Both the position numbers and the translations under genes were made by a program. A stretch of 64,000 bases of DNA from Zeus faber (lineage: Eukaryota > Chordata > Actinopteri > Zeiformes > Zeidae): positions 11,762,799 to 11,826,798 of the forward strand of contig OY482860.1 in assembly GCA_960531495.1 (NCBI GenBank). Direction: 5' to 3'. Of this stretch, positions 41,767-51,640 are shown one piece after another. Every line of letters starts with the position of its first letter. Positions within the stretch are counted from its first letter, which is position 1. The notes beneath the pieces are model-generated. The model made no database searches and had not been told where the DNA came from. It saw only the letters and a list, made by a program, of their open reading frames with translations.

Positions 41767-42834
41767 GTCCTGTTCTGCTGAATGTCAAGTATAAAAGTTT
41801 GTCTTGAAGCTTTGCTGAGTCAACCACACCGCACCAAGAGCATCCATCCATCTGTGTGAGCATCACCATCTTTTCATTAATCTGCTTCTAATCTAGTTTC
41901 AATCAAACAAAGTGAAGAAGTAGCTCAAGGCGCAGGCAGGACACAAAGCAGCCTCCAGAGAAGTCAAAGCATCTTTCTCTCCACACGCTGAAACCGCAGT
42001 ATCAGGCAGCCGCGGCTTCCAAATATCAAAATTAGTACCTCGCTCTTTCTGCACTGTGTTATTAAAGGGTGAAGCAGGCACATGCTGCACTTGTTCAAAG
42101 CAGCGTACATAGGATGATGGACTCTGATGGGGTGGTGCTGTGGGTCTGGACTCTCAGTGGCTTGGGGGTTAGAGGGGTGGAGGGTGGTCTGCCTTAGTCC
42201 TGCCTCCCCTCCCTTCCTCCCTTCTCATCTCCCTCCATTCTCCCTCTCCATTCAATACTCCTGTCCTTCCGAGTCAGCATTTCCAGCAACACAAGGTGAG
42301 GTCCATCCAAGCCACTTGGCTGCAGTACCCAACCAGCCCCCAGGGGGGCCCTGCGAACGGTTTGTGTGGTTTTCTCACTCTTCTATAATTAGCCGCTCAC
42401 TCCACCCTCAATGTTATTTTCTTTTGGGATATTAAATTTTGCTGACATCCACGTCAAATAAATTACAGGCTCTCATCTGCACTTATGGTCAGATCGTTTG
42501 GGTTTTTCTTCACTAAGCTGGGCACTTGCCTTCTTTCAGCTTTGAGTGCTTCGGACCAGCGGCACCTGCCAGGCCCAGGGCATCACTCCCAAACCTGTGA
42601 ATTGCTTTTCAGTTTGGTCATCTGTGGTGAGGCGAATGTTAAAAGAGTTTGGATTTCCATTTTGTTTTTTCCACCGTGGGTAAAGGTTTTCAACATCTAT
42701 ATATAACTGTTTTCACCACTGACCAGAGAGTGTGGATCCTCATTAGGTAGTGAGCAGAGGTGAAACTTCCAGGTTCAGAAAACAAAAACACGACCCCAAG
42801 TATTTTGAGACAACCATCAGGATTTGCTAATTAC

Positions 42835-43495
42835 TAGCGATGCAAGACCCACAAACGATTCGAACGAGTCGAGTCATAGTGAACAAATCTTTTAAATGAC
42901 TCAGCCGCCGGGGGTCACTCCGGTGAAAGAGCCATTTCTTCATCGTGTTGGCGCCTGGTTAACTGCAGCCAGGCACACAGGTGTTCACTGAGACTCCAAC
43001 CTCGATTTGCAAAGAAAAATAGCCGTGAGCTGCGAGTCACACAGCCGAGCAACATGCGCACAAGCTGCTTAAGTTTCGATTCCGTGAGTGGGTGAGCAAG
43101 AGAGAGAGTGAGAAGCTAAGGTGGAAAAATTGTTAAGGCATTTGACGTTATCTATATTGAATGTGACTTAGGGTTAGGGTTAGGGTTAGGGTTAGTTGTA
43201 ATGTTGGTTAGGGTTAGGGTTAAGGTTAGTAATCGTGTCTAACCCTAACCCTAGCCCTTACACTTTGATTTCCACCAAAATAAATAATTGTGACAAAATT
43301 TAATAAATCTCAGGAGTATTCCATTCACAACTCAGAGCCGAACCGACTCTTCTGACTCTCGTATCGCTCACCGGAAGCACACCAGCTGAATCAAACGAAC
43401 CAAGAGTCGGAAAATTGATTAACCGATTAATCTTCTTACTGAGTGACTCATCAAGAACCGAATCTCAAAAAAAGAGCCGAAGCTTTCATCACTGA
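42835..43495. mobile_element. Likely hAT-type non-autonomous element containing a telomere-like tract
   Basis: Left sequence (TAGCGATGCAAGAC, then ACGATTCGAACGAGTCGAGTCA) is inverted at the right (GACTCATCAAGAACCGAATC, then GCTTTCATCACTGA). Fish genomes carry abundant hAT-related elements with GATTCG/GAACGA-rich ends of this kind. No target duplication confirmed. The TTAGGG tract at 43168-43260 lies inside. Confidence 0.5.
43168..43260. repeat. Interstitial telomere-like repeats, opposed orientation
   Basis: About four and a half TTAGGG units (43168-43195) are followed by three to four more with one variant (43207-43229). A short block in reverse orientation (CTAACCCTAACCCTAG) follows at 43239-43254. 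Vertebrate telomeres are (TTAGGG)n. The tract is short and degenerate. Confidence 0.85.
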
Positions 43496-44021
43496 GTCGC
43501 TGAGCCCCGAGTGAGTGAAATCAGCTGGCTCACTGCATGGGTGGAGCAAGAACGTTCTCTCTTCTCAGTTGGCTCCACAGCAATACACTCAGACAGCAGG
43601 AGAGATGTATTGAAATGTTTTTTTCTCAAAAATTACTGCGAACCCATCTCTGCCTTGAATTAATGTTGTCATGAACAGAGTCCAAGCGGGCGGAGAGATG
43701 ACTCAACCAACATGGCGCCCCCCCCCCCCCCCCCCCCAACCCCCACTTCCACCCGAACATCTCTTTCACTGGGAGGGAGGACCATGTGCTTCAATTTCAC
43801 CAAGTGCTTATTAGATGTCTTTGGTGTCATCCTCCTCCTCCTCCCAAACCCCCTGCCCCCCGCCCCATGCATCTTGTTCCTCAACCTGGCAACGTCCAAT
43901 AATGTGTGAGAGGAACAAATTACAAGCAGCTTGCCTGAGGTTTTGTTTTTTATAAAGCGGGGAGTCATTAAATGCAGATGTGTGGCGACGAAAATCGCTT
44001 TAATGAACAAAAACCAGCTAC

Positions 44022-44046
44022 GTGTGTGTATGTGTGCGTGTGTGCG

Positions 44047-44085
<39 letters not shown>

Positions 44086-44102
44086 ATGTGTGCGTGTGTG
44101 CA
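44022..44102 (+). repeat. (GT)n microsatellite, imperfect
   Basis: GT repeat with GCGT variants. A G/C homopolymer-rich stretch with about 18 C lies upstream at 43720-43738. Confidence 0.93.
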
Positions 44103-44539
44103 TCCGCCTCCTTACTGTCAAACTGTGCCGTTGAATTGAGCGTTCTTGTTTGAAACATCCCTCAAGCTTGTCACCACATCATTCCACCCATGACTATTTC
44201 AGGTTTGGCGGATTTTTACTTGGTCCCTCGACATTACACTGTATGTACATACGGCCGCCCCCAATTTTAGGGTTTTGAATAACCGTTGATATATGAAATA
44301 TGGTCATTGTTTTTATGTATTGCAATGGCCGTCACAGTTCCACCCAATCTAGTGTTGAAATGGGATGGAAAATTGGATTTATCTTTCCAAGGCCTCGCCC
44401 ACACAGATGCTTACGTCTCTCTGCAACGTAGTGTTTTATATTCTCTCATGGTAAATTTGTGACGTCCATGCGACACTTTAAAACTCTAGATTAGACTATT
44501 TCAGTCAGTGTGACATGAAGTTCGAGACGTTCCCAGCGG

Positions 44540-44630
44540 CCATGCGAGATTTTAATCCAAGATTCAAGATGTTTAGTTGTATACATACAAATACATACTT
44601 TCATACAGTTGCATGCAGTGAAATGTCTTT
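44540..44630 (-). mobile_element. Retroposon-type tail (reverse orientation)
   Basis: AGATTCAAGATGTTTAGTTG then CATGCAGTGAAATG resembles the reverse of LINE tails also seen at 63530-63600 (AAGTTCAAGAGATTATTTGCC, TATGCAGTGATT). Weaker related pieces are at 41349-41412 and 61205-61270. No coding part. Confidence 0.35.
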
Positions 44631-45456
44631 GCAACGCACCCGGAGATTATGCACAATAGTTACTAAACCAAACATAATAGTTAACCTAATTCCTACCTGG
44701 CAACTAACTGAAACTAACTGATTCCTAAAATGTAATGCAGATTGTGAATAGAATAATATAAATAAAATAAAATCAAAATAAAATAACACTCAAAAAGGTA
44801 ATACAAAGTGTGGGTACAAAATACAAGGGAAAAGAGTTTTGAATATGAGATAGGCTATTTGTTTGTACAGATATGTGCGGTAAAGTGTATGTGAATAAAG
44901 TGAGTATAGAGATATACAGTACAATTTAGATTTAGTATCCAACCATGCAAGGTAAAACCAAATCAAAGCGTTATAAATGATCGTGACTGATGGAAAAAGG
45001 TTAGCCCAGCTTGTGTTTCTCGCTCTCTCTCGCACATGAAAAGTGGGAATTGGATTTGTGAATGAGCCGCAGCAGCCGGGCGTAAAGAGTGAGACCACAG
45101 CGGTGAGTCACAGCACAGGGTTTATTTTCGCAGCGCCAGGCCTGATGCAGGGCAGCAGGCCCGCACCACTTTCTGTTCGCTTCATGGCCCTTGGCTACAG
45201 CAGCCGCGCTCAGACCCGGGTCGGTTCACTAATTTGGGATTTAGAAGGGTTTGGCCTGCTTAAATTGAGCGTCTGAACCGAAGCAGATTTAACCACACAG
45301 TCCACGGTCCAAGATGTCCGTTCCTCCAAACAGAGCCAGAGTCCATCTGTGAACGGTCAACCGTTTACTGCAGCGCCTCCATAATTATATTGTTTGACAT
45401 GAGTGCTAAAGCGAGTGGCCTTAGTTCTGCAGAATCTGAAACAAGGCAAGAATATA

Positions 45457-45461
45457 ACACA

Positions 45462-45502
<41 letters not shown>
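45457..45502 (+). repeat. (AC)n microsatellite
   Basis: About 46 bp of AC with one GCGC variant near its start. Confidence 0.93.
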
Positions 45503-45503
<1 letters not shown>

Positions 45504-45570
45504 TGCACACATGTCCTAAGGAGCCCCATAAAAGATGTCCTTTTCCTGGAGGTTTAATCTAGAAATGTAT

Positions 45571-45912
45571 ACACTGCAGAAAAATCTCTGTCAAATGACA
45601 AGAAAAGAAAATTACAATTTAGCAAAACACTAACGTAACTTCAGGAAAATTCCTAAAACTAGGAAGAAAAAAAAAGCTTGTGATAGAAGCTAGAAGACAG
45701 TCAAACAATGGTCTTATCAAAATAAGGAAAGGTGCTTTAAATGATGCAGTTTGGAGAGCATCAAAGGTCCTCTGTTCTCTTTTAAAATATTTTTTCCAAG
45801 TCAGATAGTTAAAGACATTATTTTCTCCAAACTATCTGAATAATCTGATACACACAAGTCAAAAGGAAGATCTATTATATATTTGCAAGATTTCCAGTCT
45901 TTTTGCAGTGTA
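45571..45912. mobile_element. MITE with ACACTGCA(A/G)AAAA ends
   Basis: The left end ACACTGCAGAAAAATCTCTG and the right end CAGTCTTTTTGCAGTGT are inverted repeats. The 340-bp interior is AT-rich and non-coding and includes internal complementary blocks (CAGATAGTT / AACTATCTG). This matches a common class of fish hAT-like miniature elements. Confidence 0.65.
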
Positions 45913-47360
45913 ACATTGGTGGAAATGGAAGTGTGTATCCCCCCTCCCCTCCTAACCCCCTATGTGCCTGGTTTGACCGGTACGGATCAGGGACATGGTG
46001 CTTTGGACCGTGGGTCACTGATCAACCAGCCTCTTTGATTCTTTAACAGCTCGTCCAGGCCTCCTCGGAATACCACAGCAGCTGAACACCAAGAGTCTAG
46101 GTCACACCAGATCCAGATCCACCAGCAGCCGCCACACCCTGTTGCATGGCTTCCAGTACCACCTGCCAACCCACCCCGAGCCCTGAGCCCTGCCAGGGGG
46201 GCGTTAACCCAGCCTGATCCCTCCCTCCCTCTAGGGTGAAGGCTGGATTCTGCTCCTCCATCTGCACGTAAGCTAACATGCGCGGGCGTCTTTTGGAGAC
46301 GTTCGCATTGGTTTTTGTGTTGTAAAGTCAGGCGACAACTAGGGGGGCAGGGTCACATTTAGTGAACCACAATGCACAGCCAATGAAGAATAAGCTTTCT
46401 TTTGTTTTATTCCAAACTTTATTTGAAAACTTCAGAACTTTTAAACCCCATCCCTACAGGAAGTTGGACAATCCAACCAATCAGCCGGTCGCATTGTTGA
46501 GATTTGGGAGGTGTAGAGGTTGGCTCCCCTGCAAGCCTCTGCGACCTACGGTTACCCATAACCCCCTCGCTGCGTAGCTCCACAGAGACATTTACGTGTA
46601 CCTACTGAGAAGCATAATCTGGGTTTAAGTCAGACCAAACAACTCTCTTGCGGAAACCACCGTCCTCAGAGTGGGAAATGGATACAGAGATGTGGACACA
46701 GCCAATCCTATGCTGCATTTTTTCTCTCTTTTTCTTACTTAGCCGTAGAGCAAGTGTGTTGAAGAAGGCCATTTTTCCAGATATTTCCCTTACAGAAATT
46801 ACAGTGTCAACGAGAGGAATCTATGGCCGGAACATTCTCATGCATCACATACAGTACATGACTCATTTGGTAGGACGGATGGTGCACCGCTAAAAAAGGT
46901 CATTGCGTGGATTTCCTTTTCCTCAAAAAGGTTTGTGGGCTTCCAGGTTTCGGATTTTTTTTTTTGGAGGGGGGTCTCCCCCAAAAGATTTCCAGGCTTC
47001 CAGGTTTTGGAGCCCTTAGTGGTGATCTGAGCCTCGGGAGATGTTTGCTGCAGATGGGAAGGTAAGAGTGTTGAGGCGACCCAGTGCCAGTTTTGACAGA
47101 CTTTTAATTGGTTTCACAGGACATAAAGCGTGAACCCCAGGGGAGAAAAAAAGCCACGTTTTTCAAATACGCACATTTAGGCTCCTTTGCCGTCTGGATC
47201 CTTGATGTGAGTCCATTATATCCATATCTCGGCTCAAGTTCCCTTACTGTACTTGGGAGATGTGGCCGTCAGTATCTTTCCGCTTTCAGACCACGGGGCG
47301 TAGGGGATCACTGCTTGCCACTTCAAACAAGAAGAAAAAGAAGAAAAGAAATGAACTTAC

Positions 47361-47501
47361 TTGACTTCCAGCGCAATGATCTGGATGAGTTGTCAAGTGT
47401 GGCAATCGATGTTCCACCTCCGCCATCAGTCAAGAGGCAGCGAGGCCCCCGGCGGAAGCTTTGTGAGGCCTCGACTGCCAGCGGCGTGATGGCTGCCTCC
47501 C
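47361..47501 (-). CDS. Exon-like segment, unknown protein
   Basis: Seen on the minus strand: CT-rich tract and acceptor GTGGACCCAG, a 141-bp open stretch, then a strong donor TCAA/GTAAGTTC. The frame starts and ends in phase 1 and encodes about 47 residues, including FRRGPRCLLTDGGGG and LDNSSRSLRWKS. No domain was recognised. Cautions: the CT tract belongs to an (AG)n microsatellite, and the plus strand is also open here (part of a 147-codon frame, 47108-47551), so openness alone is weak evidence. If real it belongs to a gene upstream of the collagen gene in the same orientation. I do not know which gene. Confidence 0.27.
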
Positions 47502-47510
47502 CTGGGTCCA

Positions 47511-47549
47511 CAGAGAGAGAGAGAGAGAGGGTAGAGAGAGAGAGAGGGT

Positions 47550-47577
<28 letters not shown>
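47511..47577 (+). repeat. (AG)n microsatellite with GGGT interruptions
   Basis: AG units broken twice by GGGTAG. On the minus strand it forms the CT tract next to the exon-like segment 47361-47501. Confidence 0.95.
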
Positions 47578-47580
<3 letters not shown>

Positions 47581-47880
47581 GGAGAAAGTGCTTTGATGCT
47601 GGTGTGGGTACTCCTGCTCTCTCTTCTCTTGTTCTTCCTCCCGATGGGGATCATCAAAAAAAAAAAACCCGACTGAAGTAGGAGTTCCGGACCTTATTAT
47701 CCGGTGGGGAAGGGGTTTAACTATCCAAAAATTGTACATAAGATATTACTTTCCCAGGAGGACAATTTGGGGTTTACAATAAACCAAAGATAAAGTGAAA
47801 ATATTGAATGTAAAATAAAGCAATGAACATTGTTGCATATCGTAAAAAAAATCATTGTAATATATAACAGTATATATAAA

Positions 47881-47945
47881 CTGTGTATATATATATATAT
47901 ATTATATATAATATATAATATATATATATAATATATTTTTTATTT
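47881..47945. repeat. (TA)n / TATAT palindromic tract
   Basis: Nearly pure alternating A/T with ATTATATAATA turns, so it can fold as a cruciform. Confidence 0.9.
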
Positions 47946-49004
47946 TTTATTTTTGACGATGTAATGGCTCTATTGTATGCCCAGTTTGCTGACAGAGCAG
48001 TGGAAAATAATAAATAGACCATCATTTTTGAACTTTACTCAAAGCTTTAATTTCCTTTATTTCTTGTAGCTGTTGTCAGTATGATTGCATAAACCAAAGG
48101 TTTAAAAGAATATCATAAACATAACTACGGCATGTCTACAAACAATAAAAGACATTCCACACAAAAAAACGTTTGTAATAAAATACCGGCTCAAACTCAA
48201 ATTCAGCGCCCCTTGTCGGGTCCCTGGACCAGTGGTTGGGAACCCGCGGCTCTAAAGCACATTTTCCATCTCAACTCTCCTGCTCCGGCTGTCTGTGTTA
48301 ATAAAAGAAAATAGCCTGCTACCCGCTTGAGATGGAACCCAAGTGTTGTGGATGTTTTGGGGATGTTTTGTGGTGTTTTTGTTGAAGTGGAGACCAAACC
48401 AAAGCAAGCAAAAACACAATTTGGGTCTTCTTCTGAAACGGACACGCTCATAGTGGTTAGCTGGAAATGGCAGTTATTGTTAAAAAAGAAGGATGTACAG
48501 TGAATTGGACTTATGGATGCCAAAAAAAAAGAATACTGTGTTTTTTCATAAGAAACAACTCAATGAGGGGATTAGATGCAATTTGCCCGGGGTCAGGATC
48601 CATCTTGAAGTATATTGCCGAGTGGTCTCAAAACTCTAGAAATGTGTATTTTTAACATTAAATACAATGATAATAATAATAATTAAAAAAAAAAAAATAT
48701 AAAAATAAATAAATAAATAAAAAAATAATAATAATAATAATAATGAATAAAACATAAATGCTCAATCAATCAATGAGGTTATTAATGATTATCTGCAATA
48801 TCGTTTTCCAATAATCTCATGTGAATTAATCAAGATTGATAATATTTGCCGAGGAATGATAGTGAGAACTATTGAGAGGAGTATTAACAATTAAAAATTG
48901 TGATTGATTGTTCAAGATCTGATGACCCAAATCTGAAAATGAGTGTAATATTTACTTTTTAAATGCATTTTGCTTGTTTGCTTTTTTATTGTTACATTAT
49001 TTTG

Positions 49005-49085
49005 CCTTTTATTAATGTGAAGCACTTTGAGTTGCACATTGTGCATGAAAGCTGCTGTACAAATATAGGTTATTGATAATCATAA
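49005..49085 (+). mobile_element. LINE/SINE-like 3' tail
   Basis: GTGAAGCACTTTGAGTTGCA followed by GAAAGCTGCTGTACAAATATAGG matches the familiar 'AAGCACTTTG...GCTATACAAATAAA' ending of fish retroposons. Truncated. Confidence 0.5.
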
Positions 49086-50666
49086 AAACCAATACCCCGG
49101 TCCAATAACCAAGGTCAATGTATTTTGGATATTTCGGTTTGTTTTCAGACGGAAGACAGGGGCTCGACCCTCTCCTAGAGTACAAGCTCAGACAACGTCA
49201 AAGTGAAATACTTCACAAGATTTCTCAGAAAAAAAAAAAAAAAATCACAAAGCATCCACGTCTGAGCCTTTAATGACCCCTGCACGTTAGAATGCTTTGT
49301 GCCAAAACACATGAAAGGATGTAGTAGTTTAGTAGTAAAAAGGCCAAAAAGGCCCGTCCTTTGTTCCGGCAAAGTGATGACATTTGCTCTTAGTCGCCTT
49401 AGAAACGTCCCTTCCAGAGGGAAAACAGAACCCAAAACCAATCAATACACCGTCCGCCCTCCAACAACTAACTTCTCCCTGTTTAAGCCGAGGGAACGCA
49501 GCGGCTTTCAGAGCAACAAACGGCTCTTAATGGATGGCCGGCGGCGAAGCGTCAGCTGAGAAAACATGAAAGCAGCGGCGGTAATCGCAGCGATCCAGAG
49601 GCTCATCAGACGCCCCGAGAAACTATTTAGCCATTTGGACCTGGCAGGGATCGCCTGAATACCAGCCCTCAAAGCTCCCTCCCTCGCCCTCATCTCCCCG
49701 CCCCATCTCACTGTTTCACCGTCTCTTCAAACCCCAAATGTTATTTCATCCATGCCTTCAATAACACAGCGTAGGGGACCTTCAAAGGTGTTCTCCCCAG
49801 AAAAAAAAGGGTATTGGTTTGAGTTTTTCTAGCAAAAGGAGACTGGCTACAGAGAATTTTTTTCTTTTTAGACAACGATTTAAAATCTACAGTTTGGGGA
49901 CCTGAGGACGAACCCGACAGTTGCACTAAACCCAACTATAATGCTGATTTGGGCGTCAAAAAAGGCTTGTTTTTCGTTATGTGACAGTAACTTCAAAACA
50001 GCCGGCCCTATTTAGAGCTACAGTATAGTTCTTCCATTGAGGCCGCCTGCCTGCTGAGGAAACCTCAATTAAGGGCTTTGTCGCGGTTTCTTTGGTGTAA
50101 ATCATCAGCGCTTTAACCCCGGGGAAATAGACCCAGCCCGGCCCTCAGCTGCTCCTGTTTATATTTAGTGTCGGAGACGAAAAAAATAAAAATATGGAGC
50201 TGTGGTGTAAGTTTACTGCGAAACCCAACCTGCCGCTGCTGCATTTTATGGTTTAGATAAATTTTACCACCGCCCCAACCACCACCCAATCCCCGAAAAT
50301 CCCCCCTTTTGCAGGGTGTAGGTGTGTATCACAGTCATTTGAATACAAAATTGGCCGTGATAATTCCTGATCTCCTTATCTGTCAACTCGTTGCTATAGA
50401 AATGTATTGTAAAGATTATCTGGAGTTACTGCCCGTCTGTCAACAGAATGAACGGATTTGTGAAGTGACGGTTAAGTAAGCGTGGCATCTTTGGAAAGTC
50501 TATTAAAAACAGTTAATTTCAGATTTTTTTAATTTTAAAAATATCAAAACTGACCTGGAAGCAACAATAACGGAAGCTGAATGAAGATTTTTCTTAACTT
50601 AAAATTGCATTTTCTGGAAATTCAAGAATACAATATTTGTTTCCCTGCCACAATACACACAATCTA

Positions 50667-51284
50667 TACACAGATCAGCCACAATAGCAAAACCACTGAC
50701 TGGTGAAGTGAATAACATTGCTCACCTCGTTCCAGTAGCACCTGTCAAGGGGTGGGATATATTAATCAGCAAGTGAACAGTCAGTTCTTGAAGTTGATGT
50801 GTTGGAAGCAGGAGAAATGGTCAAGCGTAAGGATCTGAGCGACTTTGACAAGGCCAAATTGTGATGGCTAGACGACTGGGTCGGAGCATCTCCCAAACAG
50901 CAGGTCATGTGGGGTGTTCCAGATATGCAGAAGTTAGTACCTACAAAAAAAAGAGGTCCAAGGGAGGAAAACTGGTGAACCTGCGACAGGGTCATGGGCG
51001 CCCAAGGGCTCATGTATGCGGGTGGGGAGCGAAGTCTAGTCCCTCCGGTCCGATCCCATGGAAGAGCTACTGCAGCACAAATGGCTGAAAGAGTTAATGC
51101 TGGATATGATAAAAAGGTGTCAGAACACACAATGCATCACAGCTTGCTGCTTAGTGGGCTGTGTAGCCGTAGACCTGTCTGAGTGGCCATGCTGACCCCT
51201 GTCCACCGTTTGGTGGCACGAGGGGGAGCTACACAATATTAGTGGTTATTAGTGGTGGTTTTTTATGTTGTGGCCGATTGGTAT
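50667..51284 (+). mobile_element. Decayed Tc1-like transposon, copy 2 (internal deletion)
   Basis: Both ends are present: CAGATCAGCCACAA near 50670 and TTGTGGCCGATTGGTA near 51268-51283, imperfect inverted repeats. ATG at 50817 begins MVKRKDLSDFDK. A one-base loss then shifts the frame, and the DNA-binding half resumes at about 50861 (MARRLGRSISQTAGHVG) and ends at MLTPVHR. After that the sequence jumps almost directly to the terminus, so the DDE catalytic part is deleted. At about 618 bp it is far shorter than a complete Tc1 element (about 1.3-1.6 kb). Confidence 0.88.
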
Positions 51285-51330
51285 AATTTGACAGGAATTT
51301 TGACATTAAGTGTAGAGGTAAATACTTAGT

Positions 51331-51640
51331 GGCAGTTCCGCATGCCACACGCCACCAGAGTGGCATTTTCAGGTCCCCCTGACACGGAGACACAGGCGAT
51401 GGGGTTGAAAACACACCAGTTTTATTGTAGAGGGTGGGCAGGGTGGAACAAGCAAGGAGCCGATGGAAAGCATGTCATGACAAGGGCTCCCTCGTGTGTG
51501 TGGGGCATGGGAGTTTTACCTGTTGCTCATTGATTGGTCGAACGAACAACAGGCGTACAGCCTCCCGGGTCCCGGGCCCAATTACTAAGACCCAAGACAG
51601 GTGTGGCTGCTTAAACCCACCCCCACACCACCCATTATTA
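51331..51640 (+). repeat. Dispersed repeat, copy B (about 300 bp)
   Basis: Partner of 541-838, diverged by scattered substitutions and small indels. It lies about 50 bp after the end of the second Tc1 relic. TTTTATTG at about 51419 reads as CAATAAAA on the minus strand, a possible poly(A) signal, so the element may be in minus orientation. Confidence 0.75.

Larger units (their letters stand above)
45913..50666. other. No confident gene; one exon-like segment
   Basis: 46027-46279 is open on both strands and proline- or glycine-rich, without a recognised domain. 47361-47501 is listed separately. The rest is AT-rich with AAT and TA tracts. A moderately GC-rich patch at 49490-49700 has no interpretable frame. 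Confidence 0.4.

Noticed and set aside
40792-41869. Overlapping minus-strand frames with repeats such as MFPQPYVPLT
   Set aside because: Translation of the minisatellite; all frames stay open because of unit length and composition.
46027-46279. Proline-rich plus frame and glycine-rich minus frame
   Set aside because: Both strands open, low-complexity content and no good donor; not enough to call an exon.
48228-48260. CCAGTGGTTGGGAACCCGCGG, like a hAT end
   Set aside because: No inverted partner found at a sensible distance, so not listed as an element.
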